Shown piece by piece: positions 17,856 to 26,975 of a DNA stretch of 64,000 bases (position 1 is its first letter; every line of letters starts with the position of its first letter). The DNA comes from Micromonospora arborensis (GTDB lineage Bacteria > Actinomycetota > Actinomycetes > Mycobacteriales > Micromonosporaceae). Position numbers and translations under genes: made by a program. The stretch spans positions 1-64,000 of the forward strand of contig NZ_PYBV01000021.1 in NCBI RefSeq assembly GCF_003205615.1, written 5' to 3'. The notes beneath the pieces are model-generated. The model had not been told where the DNA came from. It saw only the letters and a program-made list of their open reading frames with translations, and made no database searches.

Positions 17856-17888
17856 CGGGCGGGCCCGGCAGCAAGCCGAGCCCGCCCG
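17856..17888. terminator. Bidirectional terminator
   Basis: CGGGCGGGC (17856-17864) pairs perfectly with GCCCGCCCG (17880-17888) between two convergent genes. Confidence 0.65.
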
Positions 17889-17960
17889 TTCAGTTCCGCT
17901 CGATCCTGATCTCACCCATTTCGGTGTACGGATCGTCTGACTCGGAGCTGGGTCACGCCT

Positions 17961-19487
17961 TCATCGTTGCAGGGTCAGCAGACCCGGCCGGTACGGCAGG
18001 AGCCCGTAGTCGACGCCGTCGGAGCTGGGGGAACGACCCTGGTAGAGCAACTGCAGGTTGCAGGCGTCGACCGTCATCGTCTGGTCGGCGCTGGTCCGCA
18101 GCAGCTCACCGTGGCTGATGTCATTGGTCCAGGTGGCACCGCTGTTGACCTTGCCCGCGAACGGGTTGCTCTGGGAGGCGGCCTGCGGCGTCCACGAACC
18201 GTTCAGGCTGGTGGCCGTGAACGAGCGGAAGTAGCGGCCCGTCGAGCCGATCGCCTCGACGATCATGAGGTACTTGTTCAGACCCTGCAGCTTGTAGACC
18301 TGCACGGCCTCGAACAGGTTGTTCGTCGAGTCGCTCATGATGGTCGTGTAGCTGCTGCCGAAGTTGCCGGGGAAGTTGCCGATCGGCATGCTGGCCCGGT
18401 AGATCTTGCCGTTGTCCCCGGCGAAGAAGAGGTACATGTTCGTACCGTCACCGATGATCGTCTGGTCGATCGGCCCGGTGCCCGAACCCGTGATGCTTCC
18501 GGTGAACAGCGGCTGCGCCGCCGACCAGCCATTCGCGTTGGTCGGGTTACTCGAGGTCCGGTAGGAGAAGGCAGTCCCACCCCACTGGTAGGTGAGCACC
18601 CAGATGTTCTTCGGCGCGAAGTAGAACAACGACGGCGCGACGGTCCCCGAGTTCATCCCGGTCTGGGTTGCCGAGGCCATCTGCGAGTAGTTCGAGAAGA
18701 GGCTGAAGTTCATCGAGCCCCAGCTGCTCCCGAAGTCGTGCGTGGTGGCGTAGACCAACTGCTGGCCGTTGTAGGGGGCCACGGTGAAGTCCTTGAGCGA
18801 CACCCATCCCGACTTCGGGGTCGCCAACACGCCCGTCGACGACCAGCGGTACGTCGAGGGAAGGTCGCAGGTGCCGCCCGTCGGCGGCGGCGTGGTGGGG
18901 TTGCTCCCACCGTCGACGCGGACGAACTGCCACTGCTGGTTGGCGCCGTTCCAGTCGTCGTACTGCACGATGTTGCCGCCGTCGGCGGTCGAGGCGCCCT
19001 GCACCTCCATCACCTTGTTGCTGTTGCGGTTGATCAGCCGGACGTAGCCGCTGTCCGAGTCGGCCAACCGGAACTGCTGGTTGGTGCCGTTGGTGTCGGA
19101 CCACTGCACGATGCTGCCGCCGTTGGCGGTCGAGAAGCCCGAGACATCCAGCACCTTGCCCGACAACCTCGACTTCACCCGGTAGTAGCCACTCCCGGAG
19201 TCGACGAACTGCCACTGCTGCTGGTTGCCGTTGTTGCGGGCCCACTGGGTGATCCGGGCGCCGTCATTCGTGGCCAGGTTGTACACGTCCAGGGCCTTGC
19301 CACTGTTGCGGTTGATCAACACGTACCACGCGTTCGTGTCGACGGTCGCCGCGGCGGCGGGCGACGACACCACCGCTACGGCAGCACCGCCGACCGCCAC
19401 CGCCGCGACGCCAGCGGCGAAAACCCGTAGCAACCATCCGCGTCGCCGCGGCGGCGCGATCGATGGAGACCTATCGAGGGCAGACAT
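17961..19487 (-). CDS. Secreted GH62 alpha-L-arabinofuranosidase with N-terminal CBM13
   Basis: 508 residues from an ATG with GGAGG four bases before. Signal peptide 1-47 (AVAVVSSPAAAA). A ricin-type CBM13 (about 50-195) shows three QxW repeats: NQQQWQF, NQQFRL, NQQWQF. After a TTPPPTGG linker is the GH62 five-bladed propeller (205-508): YRWSSTGVLATPKSGW, the catalytic-base region SLKDFTVAPY, GPIDQTIIGD and the catalytic acid in NLFEAVQVYKL. GH62 enzymes remove arabinose from arabinoxylan, so this fits with the CE15 esterase as part of hemicellulose breakdown. A perfect palindromic operator lies 86 bp upstream of the start. Confidence 0.93.
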   Translation of the reverse strand: MSALDRSPSIAPPRRRGWLLRVFAAGVAAVAVGGAAVAVVSSPAAAATVDTNAWYVLINRNSGKALDVYNLATNDGARITQWARNNGNQQQWQFVDSGSGYYRVKSRLSGKVLDVSGFSTANGGSIVQWSDTNGTNQQFRLADSDSGYVRLINRNSNKVMEVQGASTADGGNIVQYDDWNGANQQWQFVRVDGGSNPTTPPPTGGTCDLPSTYRWSSTGVLATPKSGWVSLKDFTVAPYNGQQLVYATTHDFGSSWGSMNFSLFSNYSQMASATQTGMNSGTVAPSLFYFAPKNIWVLTYQWGGTAFSYRTSSNPTNANGWSAAQPLFTGSITGSGTGPIDQTIIGDGTNMYLFFAGDNGKIYRASMPIGNFPGNFGSSYTTIMSDSTNNLFEAVQVYKLQGLNKYLMIVEAIGSTGRYFRSFTATSLNGSWTPQAASQSNPFAGKVNSGATWTNDISHGELLRTSADQTMTVDACNLQLLYQGRSPSSDGVDYGLLPYRPGLLTLQR

Positions 19488-19572
19488 GATCCTCCTTCAG
19501 AGACCAAGAGCCGAACGGTCTGCCCGAGGATGGGCGCACCGCGACGCGTGGCCGGGAGCATGCTTCGAGAAC

Positions 19573-19584
19573 GTTAGCGCTAAC
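19573..19584. promoter_or_regulatory. GTTAGCGCTAAC palindrome, candidate LacI-family operator
   Basis: A perfect 12-bp palindrome with the central CG step typical of LacI-family sites, 86 bp upstream of the GH62 start. A half-site (GACGCTAAC) recurs near 19845. Confidence 0.55.
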
Positions 19585-19919
19585 AACGCGTCCGCATGCC
19601 CTGGCACACGCCTGATTCGAGGTCGACGAAGCAGGCTCGCCCGGTAAGCCAAAGGTGTCGTCGTCCTTAGCCATCGACTGTGAGCGATAACATGGCGTTC
19701 GTCAAGTCGTAACGTGCTGGGAACATCAGCCGGTGGCGTACCGCGACCCACGGCACGACCGCTCCGCGCCGGACAACCCGCAGGCCATCACCCCAGCCAC
19801 CCGCGCGGGACTCCGCCGGGCACTTGAGGACCACGATTCGTTGACGCTAACATCGACGACTGCCCATGACCATCGTCCGGTGCCCGTCGAAAACCCGGCG
19901 GGCACCGGGGACGAGGCTG

Positions 19920-20130
19920 TTACCGCTTCGCGGCCCAGAAGGCGTAGACCGCGCCGTACGGCACGGCAGCCGTCGCACCGTCGGTGCACGCGCCGACCGG
20001 AGCGACGCCACCCGAGGTCAGCAGGCGACTGGCGTACGCGACATTGCTGAGAATGCCGGTGCCGGTGCGGCTGTCCACCGTCAGCAGCAGCTCGGGAATC
20101 GCCCCCGCCAACCATCCGCCATCGATCTTC
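19920..20130 (-). pseudogene. 3' remnant of a DUF3455-like gene
   Basis: A minus-strand frame ending TAA at 19920-19922 encodes KIDGGWLAGAIPELLLTVD, GTGILSNVAYASRLLTSGG, VAP..GACTDGATAAVPYGAVYAFW. This fits the C-terminal part of DUF3455 secreted proteins (aIPxLLL ... GxLxxVxYxxRxxTxGGxAP ... VPYxAxYxFw). The N-terminal half is absent: upstream lies the start of the NB-ARC gene on the other strand. The rest of 19488-20301 holds the palindrome above and nothing else clear. Confidence 0.5.
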
Positions 20131-20301
20131 GTGATCAGTGCGACCTTTGGGACATGGGTAATGATGATGGTGTAGCAATCGCAGCACCGACGGGGGAAGC
20201 ACAATGATTCGAGGCATCCGAGACTGCGCCGATCAGCTTCAATCGCCATCCACACCGGACGGTCTGGTGGTGGCGTACCTCGACCGGAGGTCGATGGTGT
20301 C

Positions 20302-22950
20302 GTGGCCGTGCCGGTAGTCCCGCCACCGAATCCGGACGAGGCCCGTAGCACCGCGGAGTTCCTCGCCGCCCTGCGCCGGCTGAGAGCCTGGTCGACGCAG
20401 ACCTACCGACAACTCGCGCGGCATGCCGAGGCTGCCGGTGACAGCATGCCCGCGAGCACCACGGCGACCATGCTCAGCCGTTCCAGCCTGCCCAGAAGCG
20501 AGCTGGTCTCGACGTTCGTCCGGGCGTGCGGGCTCGACGCCACCGCCGCCGCGCGCTGGGTGGCCGTACGTGACGCCCTCGCCTCCACCAGCACCGTCGG
20601 TGACGCCGCACCCCCGGCATTGCCGGAAGGCCCGTGGCAGGCGCCTGCCCGCAACCTCGTGCCCGCCATGCTGCCCACGGACATCGCCGACTTCACCGGC
20701 CGAGAAGAGCACGTGACGACGCTGTACCAGCACCTGACCGGCCTGGAGCACGGCAACCGGCACCACAATGCGACACCCATCGCGGTCATCAGCGGTATGG
20801 GCGGCGTCGGCAAGACGACCCTCGCCGTGCATGTCGCACATCGGCTGGCCGTCGCGTACCCGCACGGCCGGCTGTACGTGAACCTGCGGGGAGCCGAATC
20901 GTCACCGCTGCCCTCCAGCGACGTCCTGGCGAGGTTCCTGCGCGCCCTGGGCCTGGACAGCCGGATGATTCCGGCCGACGAGACCGAGCGTGCCGAACTC
21001 TTCCGCACCCACCTCGCCGATCGTCGGGTGCTGCTGCTGCTGGACGACGTTGCCAGCGAGGCGCAGGTCAGACCCATCCTTCCGGCAACGGCGACGTGCG
21101 CGGTGTTGATTACCAGCCGGTCGCGTCTGACGGGCATCGAGGGAGCCCGCCGCCTCGACCTGGACGTGTTTCCCACCGACACCGCGCTGCGGCTGCTGGC
21201 CAGTGTCGCCGGCGCCGACCGGGTCAGGGCCGAGCACCACGAGGCGACACAGATCGTCAACCTGTGTGGCGGCCTACCGCTCGCGCTACGGGTGGCCGGC
21301 GCCCGCCTGGCCGGGCGACCAACATGGCGACTCGGACAACTGGCGACGATGCTCGGCGACGAACGCCGACGCCTGGACCATCTCACGGCTGGTGACCTGG
21401 CCGTCCGCCCTTCACTCACACTCAGCTACCAGGCGCTCGAGCCGAAAACACGTCGACTTCTCCTCCTACTGAGCGTCTTCGACCTGCCGGACTTCCCGGT
21501 TTGGTTCGCCGCGGTCGTGCTCGGGACCACGCTCGACGACGGCATGGCGCACGCCGAAGCACTGGTGGATGCGCAACTACTCACCGCCGTCGGCACCGAT
21601 GTCTGCGGCCAGCACCGCTACCGGTTTCACGACCTGGTGCGGCTGTTCGCCAGAGAACACGCCACCCTGGAGGAAACTCCGGAGGCGACAGCGGACGCCC
21701 TGTGCCGAGGACTCGGGGGCTGGCTCGCCGTCGCCGAGCGGATGGCCAGGTACATGCCGGGGCCCTGTTACGCGGCGATCAGCGGGCCTGCCACGCGTCC
21801 GCGGATGGACTGGTCCCATCCGTACCTGTCGGATCCTGACCCGGCGCGATGGTTCGACGCCGAGAAGGCGACGCTGCTCTCGGCAGTCCGGCAGGCCTGC
21901 GTACTCGGTTATGACGACCTGGCCTTCGACCTGGCCGGATGCATGGAGAAATACTTCGACGTGCGCGGCATGTACCGCGACTGGGCCGACATCAACACCG
22001 CGGTCCTCTCCGTCTGCAGAGCCGCCGGCAACCGTCTTGGTGAGGCCGTCATGCTGCGCGGGCTCATCGATGTGACGACGTGGATCGACGATCGGCCCTC
22101 CGGCGACGCCATGTCCCGTCACCACGACGAAGCGCAGCGGTTACTGGCCATGTTCACCAAGCTTCGACACGAACCGGGCATGTCCGACGCCGCCGTGATG
22201 TGCGCGTGGGCACTCGCCGCAGCCGGCGACCACTCCGCGGCGGCCGCCTATGCCACTCAGGCTCTGCAACTCGCCGATCGGTCGGATCACCGAGGCGGTC
22301 GTATCCGGGCTCGGCTCGCGCTGTCAATCGTCAGTTACGAACAGGGGCGCTTCGCCGACGCCGCGTCACTCATCGAAATGTTGGACGAGGCACGCGCACT
22401 GAACAACCCGCGTTGGGTCGCGACCGTGCTGCAGTTCGCCGGCATCGCCCACGCCGACCTCGGTGACTTCGCGCGCAGCCAACAGATGCTGTACGAGTCG
22501 ATGAGCATCGCCCTACGCCACGGCGACACCTACACCCACGTGTTCACGCTCATCGCGTTGGCCCGCCTGGAAAAGCGACGTGGCGCCTCTACCGCACGGG
22601 CGACGGTCGAAGCAGCGGTGATACTCAGCCGCGAGTACAACATGGCCCACCATCTGGCCGAAGCGCTCATGGTGCTGGGCGAGATCGAGTTGGCGGAGGA
22701 TCGCCCCGCAGACGCGATCGAGCACCTTGAGGAGTCCGTCGCGCTGTGGAGGACACGTGGTTGGCATTCCATGCATGCCGCGGCGCTGGCAAGCCTCAGC
22801 CACGCCTACGCACGCACCGATTCGCCGGCCGCCCGACGAGCACTCGAAGAGGCCAACGCGATCTCCGCCCGCCTCGGTGCCATTGCCAAGGCGGCTCCAC
22901 CACCTGCTCGCCTACCCACAAACGGCCGACATCGATACTTGAGCATCTGA
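20302..22950 (+). CDS. NB-ARC/STAND regulator with TPR repeats
   Basis: 882 residues from GTG with GGAGG eleven bases upstream. N-terminal helical segment (18-95; TYRQLARHAEAAG ... FVRACGLDATAAARW) resembles the HTH-like start of actinomycete STAND proteins. NB-ARC ATPase: GMGGVGKTT P-loop (165-173), RVLLLLDDV Walker B (242-250), ITSRSRL, and CGGLPLALR (322-330). From about 540 to the end are TPR-like helices (LAAAGDHSAAAAYATQALQL, LEESVALW). Unlike SARP regulators it lacks a BTAD domain. Such proteins are ligand-triggered switches regulating secondary metabolism or development; the target is unknown, and no biosynthetic genes adjoin it. Confidence 0.85.
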   Translation: MAVPVVPPPNPDEARSTAEFLAALRRLRAWSTQTYRQLARHAEAAGDSMPASTTATMLSRSSLPRSELVSTFVRACGLDATAAARWVAVRDALASTSTVGDAAPPALPEGPWQAPARNLVPAMLPTDIADFTGREEHVTTLYQHLTGLEHGNRHHNATPIAVISGMGGVGKTTLAVHVAHRLAVAYPHGRLYVNLRGAESSPLPSSDVLARFLRALGLDSRMIPADETERAELFRTHLADRRVLLLLDDVASEAQVRPILPATATCAVLITSRSRLTGIEGARRLDLDVFPTDTALRLLASVAGADRVRAEHHEATQIVNLCGGLPLALRVAGARLAGRPTWRLGQLATMLGDERRRLDHLTAGDLAVRPSLTLSYQALEPKTRRLLLLLSVFDLPDFPVWFAAVVLGTTLDDGMAHAEALVDAQLLTAVGTDVCGQHRYRFHDLVRLFAREHATLEETPEATADALCRGLGGWLAVAERMARYMPGPCYAAISGPATRPRMDWSHPYLSDPDPARWFDAEKATLLSAVRQACVLGYDDLAFDLAGCMEKYFDVRGMYRDWADINTAVLSVCRAAGNRLGEAVMLRGLIDVTTWIDDRPSGDAMSRHHDEAQRLLAMFTKLRHEPGMSDAAVMCAWALAAAGDHSAAAAYATQALQLADRSDHRGGRIRARLALSIVSYEQGRFADAASLIEMLDEARALNNPRWVATVLQFAGIAHADLGDFARSQQMLYESMSIALRHGDTYTHVFTLIALARLEKRRGASTARATVEAAVILSREYNMAHHLAEALMVLGEIELAEDRPADAIEHLEESVALWRTRGWHSMHAAALASLSHAYARTDSPAARRALEEANAISARLGAIAKAAPPPARLPTNGRHRYLSI

Positions 22951-23021
22951 GCCGCATCTGGCCCTGGGATTTCTCAGTGTGCCGGTGGCTCCCACGGGTG
23001 GCTTCCCAGTAGCCTCGCGGA

Positions 23022-23333
23022 ATGAATTCAAGCTGGCCGATGGTCAGATGGCCCAGCCTGCTGTGGATTCCCGCAGAGCTGTTCCTGGTGCTGTTCGCGC
23101 ACGGATCACGTGTCGAGTACCTGCCGATCGAGGCCCTCACCGCCACCGTCTGGGCGGCGCTCCTCGGCCTGGGTGCGATCCTGGCGAGTCGGCTCGCGAG
23201 GTCGGGGCACATCACTCCCGTAGCCCTGGTGCTGACCGTCGCATCAGCAGTCTTCATCGCCCCCATGGCGCGGGCGCTGTTCGGACGTCGTCAGGCCAGC
23301 CCGGAGCTCGGGCCGGGGCGGGCCTATTCATAA
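23022..23333 (+). CDS. Small hypothetical membrane protein
   Basis: 103 residues, three hydrophobic segments (LLWIPAELFLVLFAHG, ALTATVWAALLGLGAILA, ITPVALVLTVASAVFIAPM). Starts ATG 23022 without a strong SD. I do not recognise a family. It lies 71 bp after the NB-ARC gene on the same strand and converges on ileS. Confidence 0.6.
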   Translation: MNSSWPMVRWPSLLWIPAELFLVLFAHGSRVEYLPIEALTATVWAALLGLGAILASRLARSGHITPVALVLTVASAVFIAPMARALFGRRQASPELGPGRAYS

Positions 23334-23355
23334 CGCCAGGACCGCCACCGCGGAA

Positions 23356-23389
23356 AGCGCCCCGGACCGGACTTGCGGCCCGGGGCGCT
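23356..23389. terminator. Terminator of ileS
   Basis: AGCGCCCCGG (23356-23365) pairs with CCGGGGCGCT (23380-23389) just beyond the ileS stop and after the convergent small membrane gene. Confidence 0.7.
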
Positions 23390-23395
23390 GGTGCG

Positions 23396-26300
23396 TCAGG
23401 CCCGGCGGAGCCAGAAGGTCAGACCGAGCGAATCATCGTTGAACGGCTCGGGGTCCGGCCAGGACGGCTCACCCTCCGCGCAGTCGGCGGCGAGCACCTC
23501 CTCCGCGACCACGTTCCGGTGCTCGACCAGGGCGAGCGCGGTGTCCTCCCGCGTGGGGACGTACCGCAGCACGACCCGGTCGGTGACCTCCAGCCCGCTG
23601 GACTTCCGGGCCTCCTGGATCTGCCGGATCGCGTCGCGCGCGACGCCGGCCCTGCGCAACTCGGGCGTGAGGTGCAGGTCCAGCGCCAGGGTCGCGCCGG
23701 CGTCGCTGGCGACCGTCCAGCCCTCGCGGGGCGTCTCGACGACAACGACCTCGTCCGGGCCCAACAGCACCGGCTCGCCGCCCACCAGGACGGTCGCCGC
23801 ACCCGATTCCCTGAGCGAGTCCTTCAGCGCGGCGGCGTCGGCCGCCGCGATGGCCGACGCCACCTGCTGCACGGTCTTCCCGAACCGCTTTCCCAGGGTA
23901 CGGAAGTTGGCCTTCACCGTGGTGTCCACCAGCGAACCGCTCGTGTCGCCAACCGCGCCGACCGAGCCGACGTTCAGCTCGGCCGCGATCTCGGCCAGCA
24001 GGTCGGCGGGAAGTTCCCCGAAGCCGCTGGCCGAGACCAGTGCCCGCCGCAGCGGCTGACGTACCTTCACGCCGGAATCCGCCCGCGCCGCTCGGCCCAG
24101 CTCGACCAACCGCCGGGTGAGCGCCATCTGACCGGACAGCGCGGGTTCGATCAGCGACTCGTCGGCGGACGGGTACGCGGCCAGGTGCACCGACTGCGCG
24201 GCCTCCGGGTCCACCGCGACGACCAGGTCCTGCCAGACCCGCTCGGCGATGAACGGGGTGAGCGGCGCCAGCAGCAAGGTGAGCGTGGAGAGCGCCTCGT
24301 GCAGGGTGGCGAGCGCCGCCCGGTCGCCCCGCCAGAAGCGCCTCCGGCTACGTCGGACGTACCAGTTCGACAGGTCGTCGACGAACGCCGCCAGCAGCCG
24401 CCCGGCCTGGTGGGTGTCGAACGCGGCCATCGCGGCATCGACCTGCTGCACAAGCATGTTCAGCTCGGAGAGCACCCACCGGTCGAGAACCGGCCGCTCC
24501 GCCGGCGCCGGGTCGTCGCCGGACGGCGACCAGCCTGCGGTCCGGCCGTACAGGGTTTGGAAAGCGACGGTGTTCCAGTAGGTCATCAGGACCTTGCGGA
24601 CCACCTCTTGAAGCGCGCTGTGCCCCACCCGGCGGGCCGCCCACGGCGAGCCGACAGCAGCCATGAACCAGCGGACGGCGTCCGCGCCGTGCTGGTCCAT
24701 CAGCGGGATCGGTTCCAGGATGTTGCCCAGGTGCTTGGACATCTTCCGACCGTCCTCGGCCAGAATGTGGCCCAGACAGACCACGTTCTCGTAAGGCGAG
24801 CGGTCGAAGACCAGCGTGCCGATCGCCATCAGGGTGTAGAACCAGCCGCGCGTTTGGTCGATGGCCTCCGAGATGAACTGAGCCGGATAGCGTTCGGCAA
24901 ACAGTTCCTGGTTGCGGTGCGGATAGCCGAACTGCGCGAAGGGCATGGAACCGGAGTCGTACCAAGCGTCGATCACGTCCGGCACCCGGCTTGCCGTCGC
25001 ACCGCAGTGACAGGCGAACGCCACCTCGTCGATGAACGGGCGGTGCGGGTCGAGGCCGCTCAGGTCTTCGCCGGTCAGTTCGCTCAACTCGGTCAGCGAG
25101 CCCACGCAGGTCAGGTGCCCGTTCTCGCAACGCCAGATCGGCAGTGGGGTGCCCCAGTAGCGCCGCCGGGAGAGCGCCCAGTCGACGTTGTTGTTCAGCC
25201 AGTCGCCGTACCGACCGTGCTTCACCGTGGCGGGTTGCCAGTTGGTGCGCTCGTTCTCGCGCAATAGAGCGTCGCGTACCGCGGTGGTCCGGACGTACCA
25301 GGAGGGCTGCGCGTAGTAGATCAGCGCGGTGTGGCAGCGCCAGCAGTGCGGGTAGCTGTGCTCGTACGCGGTGTGACGGAAGAGCAGCCCACGGGCGGTC
25401 AGATCCTCCACCAGAGGGCGGTTCGCCTCCTTGAAGAAGAGGCCACCAACGAGGGAGAGCTCCGGGAGGAAGCGGCCGTTGGGCTGCACCGGGTTCACCA
25501 TCGGCAGGCCGTACGCGCGACAGCTGGCGAGGTCGTCCGCACCGAAGGCCGGCGCCTGGTGGACCAGTCCGGTCCCGCTGTCGGTGGTGACGAACGGCGC
25601 GAGGATGACGATGTGCGCGTCGCTGACGTCGAGCAGGTCGAATGGGGCTTGGTAGCCCCACCGCTCGAGCGCCTTGCCCGTGAACGATTCCCCGGTCAGC
25701 TCCCAACCATCGCCGAGCGCCTGCGCCAACAGCGGTTCGGCGACGACGACCTGCTCGTTGCCGTCCGTCGCCACCACGTACGTCACATCGGGGTGGACGG
25801 CCACCGCGACGTTCGACGGCAAGGTCCACGGCGTGGTGGTCCAGACCAGCAGCGACGCCCGTCCGGCCAATGGGCCGGAGGTGAGCGGGAAGCGGACATA
25901 CACCGACGGGTCGACGACCGTCTCGTACCCCTGGGCCAACTCGTGGTCGGACAGGGCCGTCTCGTCCTTGGGACACCACGGCGCGACCCGGAAGTCCTCG
26001 ACCAGCAGCCCCTTGTCGAAGATCTGTTTCAACGACCACCAGACGGACTCGATGTACTCCGGGTCCATCGTCCGGTAGGCGTCGTCCATGTCGACCCAGT
26101 AGCCCATTCGCTCGGTGAGCTGGGCGAACGCGTCGGTGTGCCGGGTCACCGACTCGCGGCAACGAGCGTTGAACTCGGCAATGCCGAACTTTTCGATGTC
26201 CTGCTTGACGGAAAAGCCCAGCTCCTTCTCGACGGCGAGCTCGACCGGGAGCCCGTGACAGTCCCAGCCCGCCTTCCGGGCGACGTGGAAGCCCTTCATC

Positions 26301-26518
26301 GTCTTGTAGCGCGGGAACACGTCCTTGAACACCCGCGCCTCGATGTGATGGGCGCCGGGCATCCCATTGGCAGTTGGCGGCCCCTCGTAGAACACCCACT
26401 CGGGGCGGCCATGGGACTGCTCCAGGCTGCGCCGGAAGACGCTGTTGGCCTGCCAGAAGTGCAGGATCTCCTGGTCGAGAGCAGGCAGGTCGACCTGTGT
26501 CGGTATCGCGCGGTACAT
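23396..26518 (-). CDS. ileS: Isoleucine--tRNA ligase, type 2, GXHH signature
   Basis: 1040 residues, start set at ATG 26518 (MYRAIPTQVDLPAL) behind GGAGG; an in-frame extension upstream would cross the T-box. Class I synthetase that charges tRNA-Ile: Rossmann core, CP1 editing domain with LLVWTTTPWTLPSNVAVAV, WDCHGLPVE, KMSKH (in GRKMSKHLGN) and C-terminal anticodon-binding and junction domains. Instead of HIGH the first signature is GAHH (55-58, in NGMPGAHHIEA), a swapped GXHH motif. This form of IleRS2 is reported to give extreme mupirocin resistance. Type 2 IleRS resembles the eukaryotic enzyme. Translation is controlled by the T-box just upstream. Confidence 0.96.
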   Translation of the reverse strand: MYRAIPTQVDLPALDQEILHFWQANSVFRRSLEQSHGRPEWVFYEGPPTANGMPGAHHIEARVFKDVFPRYKTMKGFHVARKAGWDCHGLPVELAVEKELGFSVKQDIEKFGIAEFNARCRESVTRHTDAFAQLTERMGYWVDMDDAYRTMDPEYIESVWWSLKQIFDKGLLVEDFRVAPWCPKDETALSDHELAQGYETVVDPSVYVRFPLTSGPLAGRASLLVWTTTPWTLPSNVAVAVHPDVTYVVATDGNEQVVVAEPLLAQALGDGWELTGESFTGKALERWGYQAPFDLLDVSDAHIVILAPFVTTDSGTGLVHQAPAFGADDLASCRAYGLPMVNPVQPNGRFLPELSLVGGLFFKEANRPLVEDLTARGLLFRHTAYEHSYPHCWRCHTALIYYAQPSWYVRTTAVRDALLRENERTNWQPATVKHGRYGDWLNNNVDWALSRRRYWGTPLPIWRCENGHLTCVGSLTELSELTGEDLSGLDPHRPFIDEVAFACHCGATASRVPDVIDAWYDSGSMPFAQFGYPHRNQELFAERYPAQFISEAIDQTRGWFYTLMAIGTLVFDRSPYENVVCLGHILAEDGRKMSKHLGNILEPIPLMDQHGADAVRWFMAAVGSPWAARRVGHSALQEVVRKVLMTYWNTVAFQTLYGRTAGWSPSGDDPAPAERPVLDRWVLSELNMLVQQVDAAMAAFDTHQAGRLLAAFVDDLSNWYVRRSRRRFWRGDRAALATLHEALSTLTLLLAPLTPFIAERVWQDLVVAVDPEAAQSVHLAAYPSADESLIEPALSGQMALTRRLVELGRAARADSGVKVRQPLRRALVSASGFGELPADLLAEIAAELNVGSVGAVGDTSGSLVDTTVKANFRTLGKRFGKTVQQVASAIAAADAAALKDSLRESGAATVLVGGEPVLLGPDEVVVVETPREGWTVASDAGATLALDLHLTPELRRAGVARDAIRQIQEARKSSGLEVTDRVVLRYVPTREDTALALVEHRNVVAEEVLAADCAEGEPSWPDPEPFNDDSLGLTFWLRRA

Positions 26519-26522
26519 GGTT

Positions 26523-26765
26523 CCTCCGTCGGCCGATGGTGCTCCGGCGGAGGGACGAGGCCGAGGCCCCGCGGTACCACCCTCCTTGACCGCGAACGGC
26601 CCTCTCATTTGAACTGCGGTCGGTTCTACTCGGCCTTCGGCCTTTCTTCCGACAGCTCCGGGGTGATCTTCCCGCCGCGCACACCCCCGGGCTTCCACCA
26701 ACCCCAGGTCGCTTCTGGCTGCGTGCGGCGGTACTCGTCCCCTTCGACGCCTCGCCCGAGGATGC
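26523..26765 (-). promoter_or_regulatory. Translational T-box riboswitch of ileS
   Basis: The minus strand carries the T-box core AGGGTGGTACCGCG (26570-26583), which would pair with the free tRNA 3' end. Upstream is an isoleucine specifier ATC (26665-26667) in GGAAGATCACCCC. The ribosome site CGGAGG (26523-26528) is complementary to CCTCCG (26548-26553), giving an anti-SD sequestrator rather than a terminator. This is the short-stem-I, translation-controlling T-box known from actinobacterial ileS: uncharged tRNA-Ile frees the SD. Confidence 0.9.
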
Positions 26766-26820
26766 TAACGCAGCCCGCGTCAGGGAGTCGCAGAGCGATG
26801 CCTGATGCTGTCGCCTGCGG

Positions 26821-26975
26821 GTGGTGGTCGCCTCGCCCGGCACGCCACGACTGCTCGTCCCCGTCCGGGATCACCGGACGCTGCTGTCCATGCGGCCCGA
26901 CTTCGATCGGCTCGCAACCGAGTGCCGCAGACTCGGGTATCTCGGCTGCTTCGGGTTCTACGGGATCAACTCAGC
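26821..26975 (+). pseudogene. Possible PhzF-like gene fragment
   Basis: Between the T-box and the DUF1963 gene, a plus-strand frame reads GTPRLLVPVRDHRTLLSMRP, then DFDRLATECRRLGYLGCFGF. It resembles an internal piece of PhzF-family isomerases (LLVPVRxxxxLxxLRPDFxxLA). There is no start or downstream continuation; a remnant or chance. Confidence 0.3.

Noticed and set aside
22979..25267. Long open frame on the plus strand opposite ileS
   Set aside because: It mirrors the ileS coding strand; composition is that of antisense high-GC DNA and ileS has all family motifs.
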